A stretch of DNA of 64,000 nt from Jiangella alkaliphila (lineage in GTDB: Bacteria > Actinomycetota > Actinomycetes > Jiangellales > Jiangellaceae), in the NCBI RefSeq assembly GCF_900105925.1, contig NZ_LT629791.1, forward strand, positions 5,798,001 through 5,862,000, given 5' to 3'. Below the pieces are notes generated by a model. That model was given only the letters and a program-made list of their open reading frames with translations, was not told the DNA's origin and did not search any database. The position numbers were made by a program, and so were the translations under genes. Positions 42,492 to 51,113 of the stretch are shown here, piece by piece (position 1 is the stretch's first letter; each line of letters begins with the position of its first letter).

Positions 42492-44265
42492 CCGCGCCGG
42501 CACCGACACGCTGACCAACCTCGCCCTGGCCGTCCTGGCCGGGCTCGCGGTCATCGTGCTGGTGCTGCGCGCCACCGGCAACCTCACCGCCCTCCTCACC
42601 GGCGCCCCGCAGCCGACCGCCGGACCCGGCGACGTCGTCGGGGTGCTCACCGACCCCGCCGACCCGGGCCGCGCGCTAGGCACACCCGGCCTCAACCCGG
42701 TCGTCTACTGGGCCCTCACCGGGGCCGTGCTGACCGGCCTCGCCGTCGCGGCGTGGTGGCTGCGCCGCTGGACCACCAACCAGCACCAGCGCGCGCGGGC
42801 CGATCCGCGGCGACTGGCTGGGACCGCGACCCGGGCCGAGGTCGCCCGGCACGCCTCGGCCGAAGCGCTGACCCGCCGCGGCGCCACCCTGCGCCCCTCA
42901 CTCCAGCAGCCCCGCCCGGGGGATCTCGGGTATCAGCTGGGCCGCGCCCACGGCCGCCCGGTGTGGGCCAGCGTCGAGGACTCCATCCTGCTGATCGGGC
43001 CGCCACGCTCCGGCAAGGGCCTGCACCTGGTCATCAACGCCATCCTCGACGCGCCCGGCGCGGTCGTGACCACCTCCACCCGCCCGGACAACATCACCGT
43101 GACCTTGCGCGCCCGCGAACGCTTCGGCCCCGTCGCGGTCTTCGACCCCCAACAACTTGCCCCCGGGCTCCCGGCGGGGCTGCGCTGGTCGCCTGTGCGG
43201 GGCTGCGACGACCCGCTGACGGCGATGATCCGCGCCACCGGGCTGGCCGCCGCCACCGGCCTGGGTGGCGGCGGAGTCGACAACGGCGGCTTCTGGGAGG
43301 CCAAGACCCGCACCGCGCTCCAGGCGCTGCTCCACGCCGCCGCGCTAGACCACAGGTCACCGGCCGACCTGTTCCGCTGGACCCTCGACCCCAGCGCCGC
43401 GTCCGATGCGGTCGCCGTCCTGCACGCCCACTCGGGCGCCGCTACCGGCTGGGCCGACTCCCTCGACGCCATGATCGCAGCCGACCCCCGTACCCGCGAC
43501 TCCATCTGGCAAGGGGTCTCCCTCGCCCTGTCCGCGCTGGCCGACCCGCGCGTCCTCGACGCCGTCACACCCCGCCCAGGCGAGCACTTCGACCCCGCCA
43601 CGTTCCTGAGTCAGCGGGGCACCGTCTACCTGCTCGCCACCGGTGCCGGGGCCGGGGCCTCCTCGGCTCTCGTTGCGGCGTTCGTGGAGGACCTAGTCGA
43701 AACCGCGCGGCGTCTCGCCGCCCGCTCCCCCGGCGCCCGGCTCGACCCGCCGCTGCTGCTCGCGCTCGACGAGATCGGCAACCTCGCCCCGCTCCCGTCG
43801 CTGCCGGTTCTGATGGCTGAAGGCGGCGGGTCCGGGATCACCACCCTGCCCGTGCTGCAATCCATGGCCCAGGCCCGCACCAAATGGGGCGACAACGCCG
43901 CCGGCGCGATCTGGGACGCCGCCATCGTCAAACTCATCCTCGGAGGCGCGTCCAACAGCCGTGATCTCCAAGACCTCGCCGTGCTCATCGGCGACCGCGA
44001 CGAATACACCGGCTCCACCACGATCGACGCCCACGGCGGCCGCTCCAACCAGCAATCCATCCGCCGCGTCCCCATCCTCCCGCCCGACCAGCTGCGCACG
44101 CTGCCCTTCGGCACCGGCATCACCATCCTGCGCACCGCACCACCGATCATCACCGACCTGCGCGCCTGGACCGCCCGCCGCGACGGCCAGCGGCTGGCCG
44201 CCGACCAGGCCGCCGTCGAGGCCGCCCTGCGCGATGGTGGAACGAACCGTCTACCTCCCCAATGA
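42472..44265 (+). CDS. TraG/VirD4-type coupling ATPase
   Basis: 597 residues, ATG at 42472. Two membrane segments (about 15-35 and 78-100). Walker A 'LLIGPPRSGKGLHLVINA' at about 172-189; 'APGAVVTTSTRPDNI'; Walker B and TraM-recognition region 'LLLALDEIGNLAPLPSLPVLMAEGGGSGITTLPVLQSMAQARTKWG' at about 425-470. This is the ATPase that brings DNA-relaxase complexes to the type IV channel. Its presence next to VirB4-like and VirB6-like proteins shows that this element moves single-stranded DNA through a type IV system, not by an FtsK-like double-stranded translocase. Confidence 0.9.
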   Translation: MTPPRGDRAGTDTLTNLALAVLAGLAVIVLVLRATGNLTALLTGAPQPTAGPGDVVGVLTDPADPGRALGTPGLNPVVYWALTGAVLTGLAVAAWWLRRWTTNQHQRARADPRRLAGTATRAEVARHASAEALTRRGATLRPSLQQPRPGDLGYQLGRAHGRPVWASVEDSILLIGPPRSGKGLHLVINAILDAPGAVVTTSTRPDNITVTLRARERFGPVAVFDPQQLAPGLPAGLRWSPVRGCDDPLTAMIRATGLAAATGLGGGGVDNGGFWEAKTRTALQALLHAAALDHRSPADLFRWTLDPSAASDAVAVLHAHSGAATGWADSLDAMIAADPRTRDSIWQGVSLALSALADPRVLDAVTPRPGEHFDPATFLSQRGTVYLLATGAGAGASSALVAAFVEDLVETARRLAARSPGARLDPPLLLALDEIGNLAPLPSLPVLMAEGGGSGITTLPVLQSMAQARTKWGDNAAGAIWDAAIVKLILGGASNSRDLQDLAVLIGDRDEYTGSTTIDAHGGRSNQQSIRRVPILPPDQLRTLPFGTGITILRTAPPIITDLRAWTARRDGQRLAADQAAVEAALRDGGTNRLPPQ

Positions 44266-44313
44266 GGACGCCGCCCCGCGAGAAGGGGCGGCTCGTACGC
44301 CGGGAGGTCCACC

Positions 44314-44796
44314 GTGGCGATCAAGACCATGCAGTCCATCAACGGGTTCATCGCATCCGATCCCCAGCTCACCTTCCCCAACGGGAGGTCCCGCCTCTAC
44401 GTCCGGATCGGCATCAACCACGCCGAACGCATCGAGGGCGGATACCGGGATCTCGAGCCCACGTTCCACGACCTGGTGATGTTCGGGAAGTCCGCAGAAC
44501 GCGCCCACGAGATGCTCCGCAGGGGCGACAACTTCATCGCCCAAGGCTCCGTCCAGACCTACGACAGCGTCGTCGACGGGGAGGAGCAGGAGACCGAACA
44601 GTTCGTCGCCAAACGCATCGGCCACGACATCAACCTCACCACCTACACCGTGCAACGCAAACGCGCCACCACCCAGCAAACCCCCGGCCAGCAGGCGCCC
44701 ACCACCGCAGCGCCCGGCGCCGCCACCCAGCAGCGGCAACTGCCGCCTCCAGCGCCTCCGCCGCCTCCGCCGCAGCCCGACACGATGAGCCGCTGA
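44314..44796 (+). CDS. ssb: Single-stranded DNA-binding protein of the ICE
   Basis: 160 residues, ATG at 44314 (GGGAGG upstream). OB-fold of SSB type in residues 1-110: 'QSINGFIASDPQLTFPNGRSRLYVRIGIN', 'HDLVMFGKSAERAHEMLRRGDNFIAQGSVQTYD', 'FVAKRIGHDINLTTYTVQR'. A Gln/Pro-rich tail follows, but the acidic end typical of bacterial SSB (DDDxPF) is missing; it ends 'PQPDTMSR'. ICE-borne SSBs coat incoming single-stranded DNA. The gene follows the coupling protein, consistent with a transfer role. Confidence 0.85.
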   Translation: MAIKTMQSINGFIASDPQLTFPNGRSRLYVRIGINHAERIEGGYRDLEPTFHDLVMFGKSAERAHEMLRRGDNFIAQGSVQTYDSVVDGEEQETEQFVAKRIGHDINLTTYTVQRKRATTQQTPGQQAPTTAAPGAATQQRQLPPPAPPPPPPQPDTMSR

Positions 44797-44814
44797 GCAG
44801 GCGGATGAGCCGCC

Positions 44815-45315
44815 ATGAACGACCACACCGGCGACTCCGGCGACCCGGACGACACCTGGGAGGAGCCCTCGCCGGCCCGCGCCAGGGTCGTCGACTGGCG
44901 CCGGCTCGGCGCGGATGAGGCGGAGCACGAATGGCTCGCCCTCAACGCGTGGGTGAACTGGCTACGTCGCGAGTTCGGATTGCCCGCGCAGGTGATCCCG
45001 CCGGCCTGGCACCGCCACCCCGAGCTGGTCTGGGAACTGTCCGCGCTGCACCAACACTGGCTCAACGCCTACGACCCCGCCCAGCACGCGTCGGCCCCCG
45101 TCGGCTGGCTCGCCGACTTCCATGCCGCGCGGCACCGGTTGCGCGACTGGGTCGCCGCCTCCGGCACCCGCCTCGACCGCGACCGCCCCACCCGCATCAC
45201 CACCTGGCCCGGAGAAGACCCCACCGATCCACCAGAAGACATCCCGATCACGCACCGCGACCGCGACTTCATCGCCTTCGTCCTCGCCGACGTCCGACGC
45301 CGCCGCGATGTCTGA
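44815..45315 (+). CDS. DUF4913-like ICE protein
   Basis: 166 residues, ATG at 44815. 'LNAWVNWLRREFGLPAQVIPPAWHRHPELVWELSALHQHWLNAYDPAQHASAPVGWLADFHAARHRLRDWV' matches the Trp-rich pattern of DUF4913-type proteins that occur at the end of actinobacterial conjugation modules. No membrane span. Function unknown. Confidence 0.65.
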   Translation: MNDHTGDSGDPDDTWEEPSPARARVVDWRRLGADEAEHEWLALNAWVNWLRREFGLPAQVIPPAWHRHPELVWELSALHQHWLNAYDPAQHASAPVGWLADFHAARHRLRDWVAASGTRLDRDRPTRITTWPGEDPTDPPEDIPITHRDRDFIAFVLADVRRRRDV

Positions 45316-45323
45316 ATCGTGAC

Positions 45324-45719
45324 ATGACGTCTCACTCCATGCGTGACGGCCCGAGTCGCGCCACAAGGTGTCGACGCAAGGGCTCTGCGAACGAGCCGGC
45401 AACATGTCCGACCGCTCCTGGAGAAGCCACACTGCCGTTTACACTTGCGGGCCTGGATGGGGAGCCTCAAGGCTCCGGCGCGCCAACTGCTGCATCGGTA
45501 GCCTCAATCGTGGATTCTGACGGCTACGACGCATTCGCGGCGGGGTGGCACGCCGGCCTTGCGCGGCGCGCCACCCATCCCTTCGGCGCCGAGCTCCTCA
45601 ACGACGTTGCGATGATGCTCGAGGCGAGCCGGCGCACGACGCGTACTACTGAGCCGGCAAGATCAACATCCGATCTTCAACCGAATCCCGACCAGAACGA
45701 ACCTCGATCCGGTCGATGA
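45324..45719 (+). CDS. Small protein convergent with the integrase, unknown
   Basis: 131 residues from ATG 45324, 8 nt after the previous stop. 'LPFTLAGLDGEP' and 'IVDSDGYDAFAAGWHAGLARRATHPFGAELLNDVAMMLEA' look protein-like; the last 25 codons overlap the 3' end of the integrase on the other strand. No family recognised; could be a control protein of the recombination module. Confidence 0.45.
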   Translation: MTSHSMRDGPSRATRCRRKGSANEPATCPTAPGEATLPFTLAGLDGEPQGSGAPTAASVASIVDSDGYDAFAAGWHAGLARRATHPFGAELLNDVAMMLEASRRTTRTTEPARSTSDLQPNPDQNEPRSGR

Positions 45720-47286
45720 CGCGGCGCAGGTAGTTGCGCTTCTCGCTGATCTCCAGTGATGGCCATGCGGCTATGACCCGGGCCCCATCGTTGATCGGTG
45801 GCTCCGCTGTAGTGAGCGCATCGAGTCGCTGCTGCAGCTCATCAATACGGCGCTGCACATCTTTGACCAGCCCGAGCAGCACCGTCACCATTGAGCCGCG
45901 ATATGTCGGAGTTCCCTGCTTGCCGATCAGCATGCTCCGTTCGGTCTTGGCCTCGTCCAGGCGGGCGAGGACTGCTTCGATCTCCCGATTGCCGTCAGCG
46001 GCGCGACGGCGCGCAACCGCCCGGCCTAGCGCGGGATCGGTGAGCTGAGCGAAGAACCATCCGAGTACGTACGCTTCGGCCTTCGCCGCGCCGATGGAGC
46101 ACCCGGTCGGGCAGGTCCCGGGGCCCATCCTGCGGTTCGCAAGGCACCAGTAGGTGTAGTCGCGCCTCTTGTCCCCTGCGGCATTGATATGGGTCTTGTG
46201 GTGACAGTAGAGGCGCCCGCCACACAGGCAGAAGCACAGACCTGTCAGGAGCCACGGATGTGACCCCCAGGGCCGGCGGGTACCTGAGGTCTTGGCCCGG
46301 TTCAAGGCTTGACGGACTTTGAACCATGTCGCCAGATCGCATACCGGCTCGTGGGCGATGATCGGGTTGCCGTGCCTGTCCCTAACGACATAGTCCAGTA
46401 GTTCGAGCTTCACTCCCCTGCGATGCTCGGGTACCTTGCGCATCCTGTACCCAACCATTCGCGGCGAGATCAGTGCGCGATAGATCGTTGGTTCATATAG
46501 GAGCGCGCCGGATGAGGTCGTGATGCCGTAGTGATCCCGCCAGTGCCTTGCGACCTGGTCGATGCTCTTGCCTGCGAGGACCATCGACGTCGCATCCTTC
46601 AGCGCTGGGAACTCCACGGGATGCGGCACTAGCCGGACCCCGGTCCGCCCGAAGCGGTCGGTCACGCGCGGCCCGCGCATCCATCCCAGCGGCACGGTCC
46701 CACCGTGAAAGAACCCTGCCTCGGCGAGATGCTGCTTCGCCGCAAGCTGCCGCTCGCTCATGGTGTCTGTCTCGACCTCAGCAAGCAGTGCCTTGACCCC
46801 AGTGACGAGCTTCGCGCCCGCCGAGGCCGAGTTCAGCTCGTCGGCTGAGTCCTGGTGCGAGATCAGGTACACGCCGCGCGACTGACACTCGCCGATCCAC
46901 TCCAAGCACTTCGTCGCGATCCGGCTCGTCCGATCCAGCTTCCAGAAGGCGACTGCTCGCACGACTCCAGCCCGGATGTCGTCATTCAGACGACGCCAAC
47001 CCTTGCGACTGCGCACCGCAGACTTGCTGGCTGAATCGTTGTCGATGTACTCGCCCATCACGGTCCACCGGCCTTCCGCAGCGAGCTTCCGCAGCAGATC
47101 GACGCGGTGCCGCTCGATGGCGTCGGCACCGTCCCGGTGGTAACGCGATAGGCGCAGGTACAAGTAGATCGGCTCAGTGCCCTCCAACGGCTCCCGCGGA
47201 CCCGTGTGAGCGAACGCCGGATACGACACTCGCCGCGAAGGACGGCCAGGACGAGCGTTCCTGCCCGGAACCCTGGACACCGACAT
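45646..47286 (-). CDS. Large serine recombinase, ICE integrase
   Basis: 546 residues from ATG 47286 with GGAGG upstream (a TTG at 47307 would add 7). Catalytic domain about 38-185: the active serine is Ser47 in 'YLYLRLSRYHRDG', with 'AFWKLDRTSRIATKCLEW' and the 'SERQLAAKQHLAEAGFFHGGTVPLGW' helix after it. Recombinase domain about 200-320; zinc ribbon with 'CFCLCGGRLYCHHK' and 'WCLANRRMGPGTCPTGC'; coiled-coil near 410-480 ('IEAVLARLDEAKTERSMLIG', 'DVQRRIDELQQRLDAL'). It starts within 25-40 bp of the junction with comM, the usual place for a serine integrase, and should catalyse insertion at the comM attB and, with a directionality factor not identified here, excision. Confidence 0.93.
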   Translation of the reverse strand: MSVSRVPGRNARPGRPSRRVSYPAFAHTGPREPLEGTEPIYLYLRLSRYHRDGADAIERHRVDLLRKLAAEGRWTVMGEYIDNDSASKSAVRSRKGWRRLNDDIRAGVVRAVAFWKLDRTSRIATKCLEWIGECQSRGVYLISHQDSADELNSASAGAKLVTGVKALLAEVETDTMSERQLAAKQHLAEAGFFHGGTVPLGWMRGPRVTDRFGRTGVRLVPHPVEFPALKDATSMVLAGKSIDQVARHWRDHYGITTSSGALLYEPTIYRALISPRMVGYRMRKVPEHRRGVKLELLDYVVRDRHGNPIIAHEPVCDLATWFKVRQALNRAKTSGTRRPWGSHPWLLTGLCFCLCGGRLYCHHKTHINAAGDKRRDYTYWCLANRRMGPGTCPTGCSIGAAKAEAYVLGWFFAQLTDPALGRAVARRRAADGNREIEAVLARLDEAKTERSMLIGKQGTPTYRGSMVTVLLGLVKDVQRRIDELQQRLDALTTAEPPINDGARVIAAWPSLEISEKRNYLRRVIDRIEVRSGRDSVEDRMLILPAQ

Positions 47287-47292
47287 GCGATG

Positions 47293-47313
47293 ACCTCCTC
47301 TGCTCAAGGAGGT
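47293..47313 (-). promoter_or_regulatory. Hairpin covering the integrase ribosome binding site
   Basis: Perfect 7-bp arms ACCTCCT and AGGAGGT with a 7-nt loop, directly upstream of the integrase ATG. In the transcript one arm contains the Shine-Dalgarno. It resembles the GCACCTC/GAGGTGC hairpin at 4185-4206. Confidence 0.5.
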
Positions 47314-47345
47314 GCACTTCAGATCTCACGACTCGTCCAGGAAGA
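47305..47345. other. ICE attachment junction (one att end) within comM
   Basis: The comM frame runs normally up to 'RGVLFLDE' and then meets a stop after one more codon (TGA at 47328-47326). Intact ComM continues with about 190 more residues. The switch from comM to ICE sequence must therefore lie at or within a few bases of 47329-47340. The exact crossover dinucleotide cannot be fixed without the other end or an uninterrupted relative. Confidence 0.75.
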
Positions 47346-48267
47346 GGACGCCGCGGTGTGCCAGGCTGGCCGCACCGGGATGCGGCACCCGGCTCCCGCC
47401 GCCGACGATCGACACGAGTGACGAGGTGTGGTGCGGGTCGACGAACGGCGGCCGGACGATCAGCGGCCGGCCCGGCGGCAGCACTCCGGCGATCGAGTGG
47501 ATCGACGTGACCTCGAGCGACTCGTCGATCGACAGGTCGGGCAGCAACGACGGCAGCCGCCGGGCCAGCATGGTCTTCCCGGAACCCGGTGTGCCGGAGA
47601 GCAACAGGTGGTGGTGCCCGGCGGCGGCGATCTCGACCGCCCTTCTCGGCACGTCCTGGCCGGCCACGTCGGCGAGGTCGAGCGTCTCGTCGGCGGCAGG
47701 AGCGAGCGCATCGGACGTCTCGTCGAGCTCGTCGCGCGGCTCGTCCGGGATCTCGGTGCCGCGGAGGTGGGCGAGCACCTGGCGTAGCGATCGCGCGCCG
47801 AACACCCGCATGCCGGGGATCAGCCGCGCCTCGGCGGCGTTGGCCGCGGGGACGACGGCGCGCGTCAGGCCCGCACGGTCGGCGGCCAGCACGGCCGGCA
47901 GAACGCCGCGGACCGGCCGCAGCCGTCCGTCCAGCGCCAGCTCGCCGAGGAACAGCACGCCGTCGACGGCGGCCGGCGGCACCTCCTCGGCCGCCGACAG
48001 GATGGCAACGGCGACGCCGAGGTCGAAGTGGCTGCCGCGCTTGGGCAGCGCCGCGGGCGACAGGCTCACGGTGATCCGCTGCAGCGGCCACGACTCGCGG
48101 CTGGACAGGACAGCGGCGCGCACCCGGTCGCGCGACTCGTACAACGACGCGTCCGGCAGCCCGACCAGCGAGAACCCGGGCATGCCGCCGATGTGCACCT
48201 CGATGTCGACGACCGTGCCACGGACGCCGACGATCGCCACGCTGTGGCAGCGCGCCAGCCGGGTCAT
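47326..48267 (-). pseudogene. comM: comM/yifB-family Mg-chelatase-like ATPase, interrupted by the ICE
   Basis: 313 codons from ATG 48267; family members have about 500. Present: the N-terminal Lon-protease-like domain ('VEVHIGGMPGFSLVGLPDASL'-type region, 'FDLGVAVAILSA', 'FLGELALDGRLRPVRGVLPAVLAA') and the start of the AAA+ domain with Walker A GTPGSGKT (225-232) and Walker B 'GVLFLDE' (306-312). Missing: the rest of the ATPase and the C-terminus with its Cys-rich motif. ComM helps branch migration during natural transformation, so the element should have removed this activity unless it excises. The ATG overlaps the yraN stop (ATGA). Confidence 0.93.
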
Positions 48268-48620
48268 TGCGCACCTCGCACGTGGACGATCTGCGGATCG
48301 CCGTGGCGGCGCCGGTGCACCGCGATGACGTCGACCCTGAGCTCGGCGCCCGCGCGGCCGGCCTCGTCGCGCCAGCGCAGGGCGAGGCGGTACAGCCGGG
48401 CCAGCTTCTCCGGCGTGACGGCCTCGAGGCCAGATCCGTAACCCAGGCCGCTGCGCGTCTTGACCTCACACACGACGACGGTGGCGCCGTCGAGCGCGAC
48501 GATGTCGATCTCGCCGATGTCGCAGCGCCAGTTGCGTTCGAGCACGACGAACCCGGCGTGCTCCAGATGCGTGACGGCGACCTGTTCGCCGTAGATGCCG
48601 ACGTTGTCCTTGAGTCGCAT
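48264..48620 (-). CDS. YraN/UPF0102 family endonuclease-like protein
   Basis: 118 residues from ATG 48620 (GGAGG 8 nt upstream; an in-frame GTG at 48629 is also possible). UPF0102 signature: 'GEQVAVTHLEHAGFVVLERNWRCDIGEIDIVALDGATVVVCEVKTRS', a restriction-endonuclease-like fold with D/E-x-K-like residues (GEIDIV, EVKTR). It is regularly the neighbour of comM in actinobacteria. Precise function is not established. Its stop overlaps the comM start. Confidence 0.88.
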   Translation of the reverse strand: MRLKDNVGIYGEQVAVTHLEHAGFVVLERNWRCDIGEIDIVALDGATVVVCEVKTRSGLGYGSGLEAVTPEKLARLYRLALRWRDEAGRAGAELRVDVIAVHRRRHGDPQIVHVRGAQ

Positions 48621-48755
48621 CGGCCTCACCTCCCGCCACGAGCCTTGCCGGATCGGGCGGGAGGTTCGACCGCGAAATCGCGGAATGTGGACAGCGGGCA
48701 GAATTGGTGGTGCCTGTGGACGAACGGCCGGAGCGGCCGGAGCGGCCAGAACGCG

Positions 48756-49064
48756 TCAGGTCTTGGGGATCTCCAGGTCGCTCTTGGCCAGCTCCTCGAC
48801 GTTGACGTCCTTGAAGGTGACGACCTTGACGTTCTTGACGAAGCGGGCCGGACGGTACATGTCCCACACCCAGGCGTCGCTCATGGTGACCTCGAAGTAG
48901 ACGTCGCCGCCCTCGCCGCGCACCTGGAAGTCGACGTTGTTCGTGAGGTAGAACCGCCGCTCGGTCTCCACCACGTACGAGAACAGGCCGACCACGTCGC
49001 GGTACTCGCGGTAGAGCGAGAGCTCCATCTCGGTCTCGTACTTCTCGAGATCCTCAGCACTCAT
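48756..49064 (-). CDS. DUF2469 family protein
   Basis: 102 residues, ATG at 49064. 'MSAEDLEKYETEMELSLYREYRDVVGLFSYVVETERRFYLTN' and 'YFEVTMSDAWVWDMYRPARFVKNVKVVTFKDVNVEEL' match the highly conserved actinobacterial DUF2469 family. Function unknown. Its start overlaps the rnhB stop (ATGA), the usual arrangement. Confidence 0.9.
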   Translation of the reverse strand: MSAEDLEKYETEMELSLYREYRDVVGLFSYVVETERRFYLTNNVDFQVRGEGGDVYFEVTMSDAWVWDMYRPARFVKNVKVVTFKDVNVEELAKSDLEIPKT

Positions 49065-49750
49065 AGGTCGGGTTCCCCTTTCCAGCCTTCGTCTCCAAGG
49101 GATACCACGCGCGCGACGTTGGCGTAGGACCGACGGTGAACCGGGCTCGGCCCGTGCGCCGACAGCGCCTGCTGATGCTCGTCCGTCACGTAGCCCTTGT
49201 GCGCGTCGAACCCGTAGTCGGGCCATTGTTCGTGCAGCTCACACATGATGCGGTCGCGGGTGACCTTGGCGATGACCGACGCGGCGGCGATGCAGGCCGC
49301 GACCTGGTCGCCTTTCCACATGGCGAGGCCCGGCACGCCCAGCCCGGTGACCGGGAAGCCGTCCGTCAGCACGTACGACGGGGCGGGCTCGAGGCGGGCG
49401 AGGGCGCGGCGCATGGCGATGATGTTGCTGCGGTGCAGCCCGACGCGGTCGACCTCGTCGGGCGGGACGATGATGACGGACCAGGCGGCGGCGCGAGCGA
49501 CGACCTGGTCGTAGGCGCGTTCGCGGGCGGCCGGCGTGAGCAGCTTGGAGTCGGCCAGCCCGGGCACCTCACCACGCTTCCCCGGCGCCAGCACGGCCGC
49601 CCCGACGACCAGCGGGCCTGCGCAGGCGCCCCGGCCGGCCTCGTCGGTCCCCGCGACCGGCGTGAACCCGGTCCGGGCCAGCGTGCGCTCATAGGCGTAC
49701 AGTCCGGCGTCACGCCGGACCGGGATGCGTCGTCGGGCGAGTGTGGGCAT
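49061..49750 (-). CDS. rnhB: Ribonuclease HII
   Basis: 229 residues, ATG at 49750. Signature 'AGTDEAGRGACAGPLVVGAAVL' with catalytic D36 and E37, 'IIAMRRALARL', 'WKGDQVAACIAAASVIAKVTRDRIM' and 'YGFDAHKGYVTDEH' are all present. It removes ribonucleotides from RNA-DNA hybrids. It lies 5 bp after lepB in the same operon and overlaps DUF2469. Confidence 0.95.
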   Translation of the reverse strand: MPTLARRRIPVRRDAGLYAYERTLARTGFTPVAGTDEAGRGACAGPLVVGAAVLAPGKRGEVPGLADSKLLTPAARERAYDQVVARAAAWSVIIVPPDEVDRVGLHRSNIIAMRRALARLEPAPSYVLTDGFPVTGLGVPGLAMWKGDQVAACIAAASVIAKVTRDRIMCELHEQWPDYGFDAHKGYVTDEHQQALSAHGPSPVHRRSYANVARVVSLGDEGWKGEPDL

Positions 49751-49755
49751 AGGGC

Positions 49756-50493
49756 TCAGGGTTCGGGGACGTCGTCGAACGCGTTGTCGTCGCCGACGCC
49801 GGCCCACCGGGCGAACGGCCAGGCGATCGCGAACGCGCGCCCCACGACCAGGTCCTCGGAGAACGTCCCGTGGATGCGGGAGTCGCCGGAGTTGGAGCGG
49901 TGGTCGCCCATGACGAACAGCTCGCCGTCGGGGACGGTGCGCTCGAACTCGTTGAGCGACGGCGAGTCGCCGGGGTACAGGTAGGCGGTCTCGTCGATGG
50001 ACGTGCCGTTGACGGTGATGTGCCCGGAGTCGTCGCAGCAGGCCACGGTGTCGCCGCCGACGCCGATGACCCGCTTGATCAGGTGCTCCTCGGAGTCGTC
50101 GGGCAGCACGCCGACGAACTCGAAGACGTCCTTGATGGCGCCGCCGACGCCGGAGCCGCCGGACGGGGCCTGGTCGCCGAGCCAGCGGTCGGGGTCCTCG
50201 AACACGACGACGTCGCCGCGGTGGATGTCACCGAACTGCAGGCTGATCTTCGACACCAGCACGCGGTCGCCGACCAGCAGGGTGTCTTCCATCGACCCGG
50301 ACGGGATGAGGAACGCCTGGACGAGGAAGATCCGCACGATCGTGGCGATCAGCAAGGAGAGCGCCACCACGATGGCGGTCTCCTTGAAGAAGGCGGCCAG
50401 CCCGTTCCGAGAGCCGCCGCTGGCCGTCTCGGTGCCGTCGCCACCGCGACGCGGGCCCCCGTCGCCTTCCCGAGGCACGTTCTCCTCGGTCAC
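49756..50493 (-). CDS. lepB: Signal peptidase I
   Basis: 245 residues from GTG 50493 (GGGAG upstream). A Gly/Ser-rich cytoplasmic start, one span about 38-60 ('ETAIVVALSLLIATIVRIFLVQAFLI'), catalytic Ser67 in 'IPSGSMEDTL', catalytic Lys140 in 'EHLIKRVIGVGGD', and 'GELFVMGDHRSNSGDSR' near the end. It removes signal peptides outside the membrane. Position between rplS and rnhB is the standard actinobacterial order. Confidence 0.95.
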   Translation of the reverse strand: MTEENVPREGDGGPRRGGDGTETASGGSRNGLAAFFKETAIVVALSLLIATIVRIFLVQAFLIPSGSMEDTLLVGDRVLVSKISLQFGDIHRGDVVVFEDPDRWLGDQAPSGGSGVGGAIKDVFEFVGVLPDDSEEHLIKRVIGVGGDTVACCDDSGHITVNGTSIDETAYLYPGDSPSLNEFERTVPDGELFVMGDHRSNSGDSRIHGTFSEDLVVGRAFAIAWPFARWAGVGDDNAFDDVPEP

Positions 50494-50633
50494 GGCATCT
50501 CCCTGGGGTTTCCGGGGCGAGCCCGGCGAAGAGTCGAACGCTTCCGGTGGCACCTGAGCAACAATACGTGCCTCGGGCACGCTACCCGGCAGCGGTGCCG
50601 TGCCGTGCCACCGGGTTCCCCTTCGAGGGAGCG

Positions 50634-50984
50634 TCAGGCAGTCTCGCGCTTCTCGCGGATCTTGGCGGCCTTGCCACGCAGGTTGCGCAGGTAGTAGAGC
50701 TTCGCCCGGCGGACGTCGCCGCGGGTGACCAGCTCGATCTTCTCGATGACCGGGGTGTGCACCGGGAAGGTGCGCTCGACGCCGACGCCGAAGCTGACCT
50801 TGCGGACGGTGAACGTCTCGCGGATGCCCGAGCCCTGGCGGCGGATGACGACGCCCTGGAAGACCTGGATGCGGGACCGGTTGCCCTCGACGACGCGGAC
50901 GTGGACCTTGAGGTTGTCGCCCGCGCGGAAGGCCGGGATGTCGTCGCGCAGCTGCGCGGAGTCGACGGAGTCGAGCAGGTGCAT
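50634..50984 (-). CDS. rplS: 50S ribosomal protein L19
   Basis: 116 residues, ATG at 50984. '[68 protein letters not shown]' is the complete L19 signature, ending '[22 protein letters not shown]'. Normal length. It follows trmD in the operon after a 129-bp gap with a hairpin. Confidence 0.97.
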   Translation of the reverse strand: MHLLDSVDSAQLRDDIPAFRAGDNLKVHVRVVEGNRSRIQVFQGVVIRRQGSGIRETFTVRKVSFGVGVERTFPVHTPVIEKIELVTRGDVRRAKLYYLRNLRGKAAKIREKRETA

Positions 50985-51074
50985 GATGTGTTCGCTCTCT
51001 CGCGGGCGCCACAGGTCGCCTGCGGATTCAGGTGCTGTCAGGGTCGGTGTGACCGGACGTTCGCGTCGGCGCTC

Positions 51075-51089
51075 CCCCTGTGGCAGGGG
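51075..51089 (-). terminator. Small hairpin between trmD and rplS
   Basis: CCCCTG-TGG-CAGGGG, 6-bp stem and 3-base loop, in the trmD-rplS gap. No T-run follows, so it may be an attenuator, a processing site or part of a leader, not a full terminator. Confidence 0.35.
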
Positions 51090-51113
51090 CGTCGCGAGCC
51101 GGGCACCAGCCGA

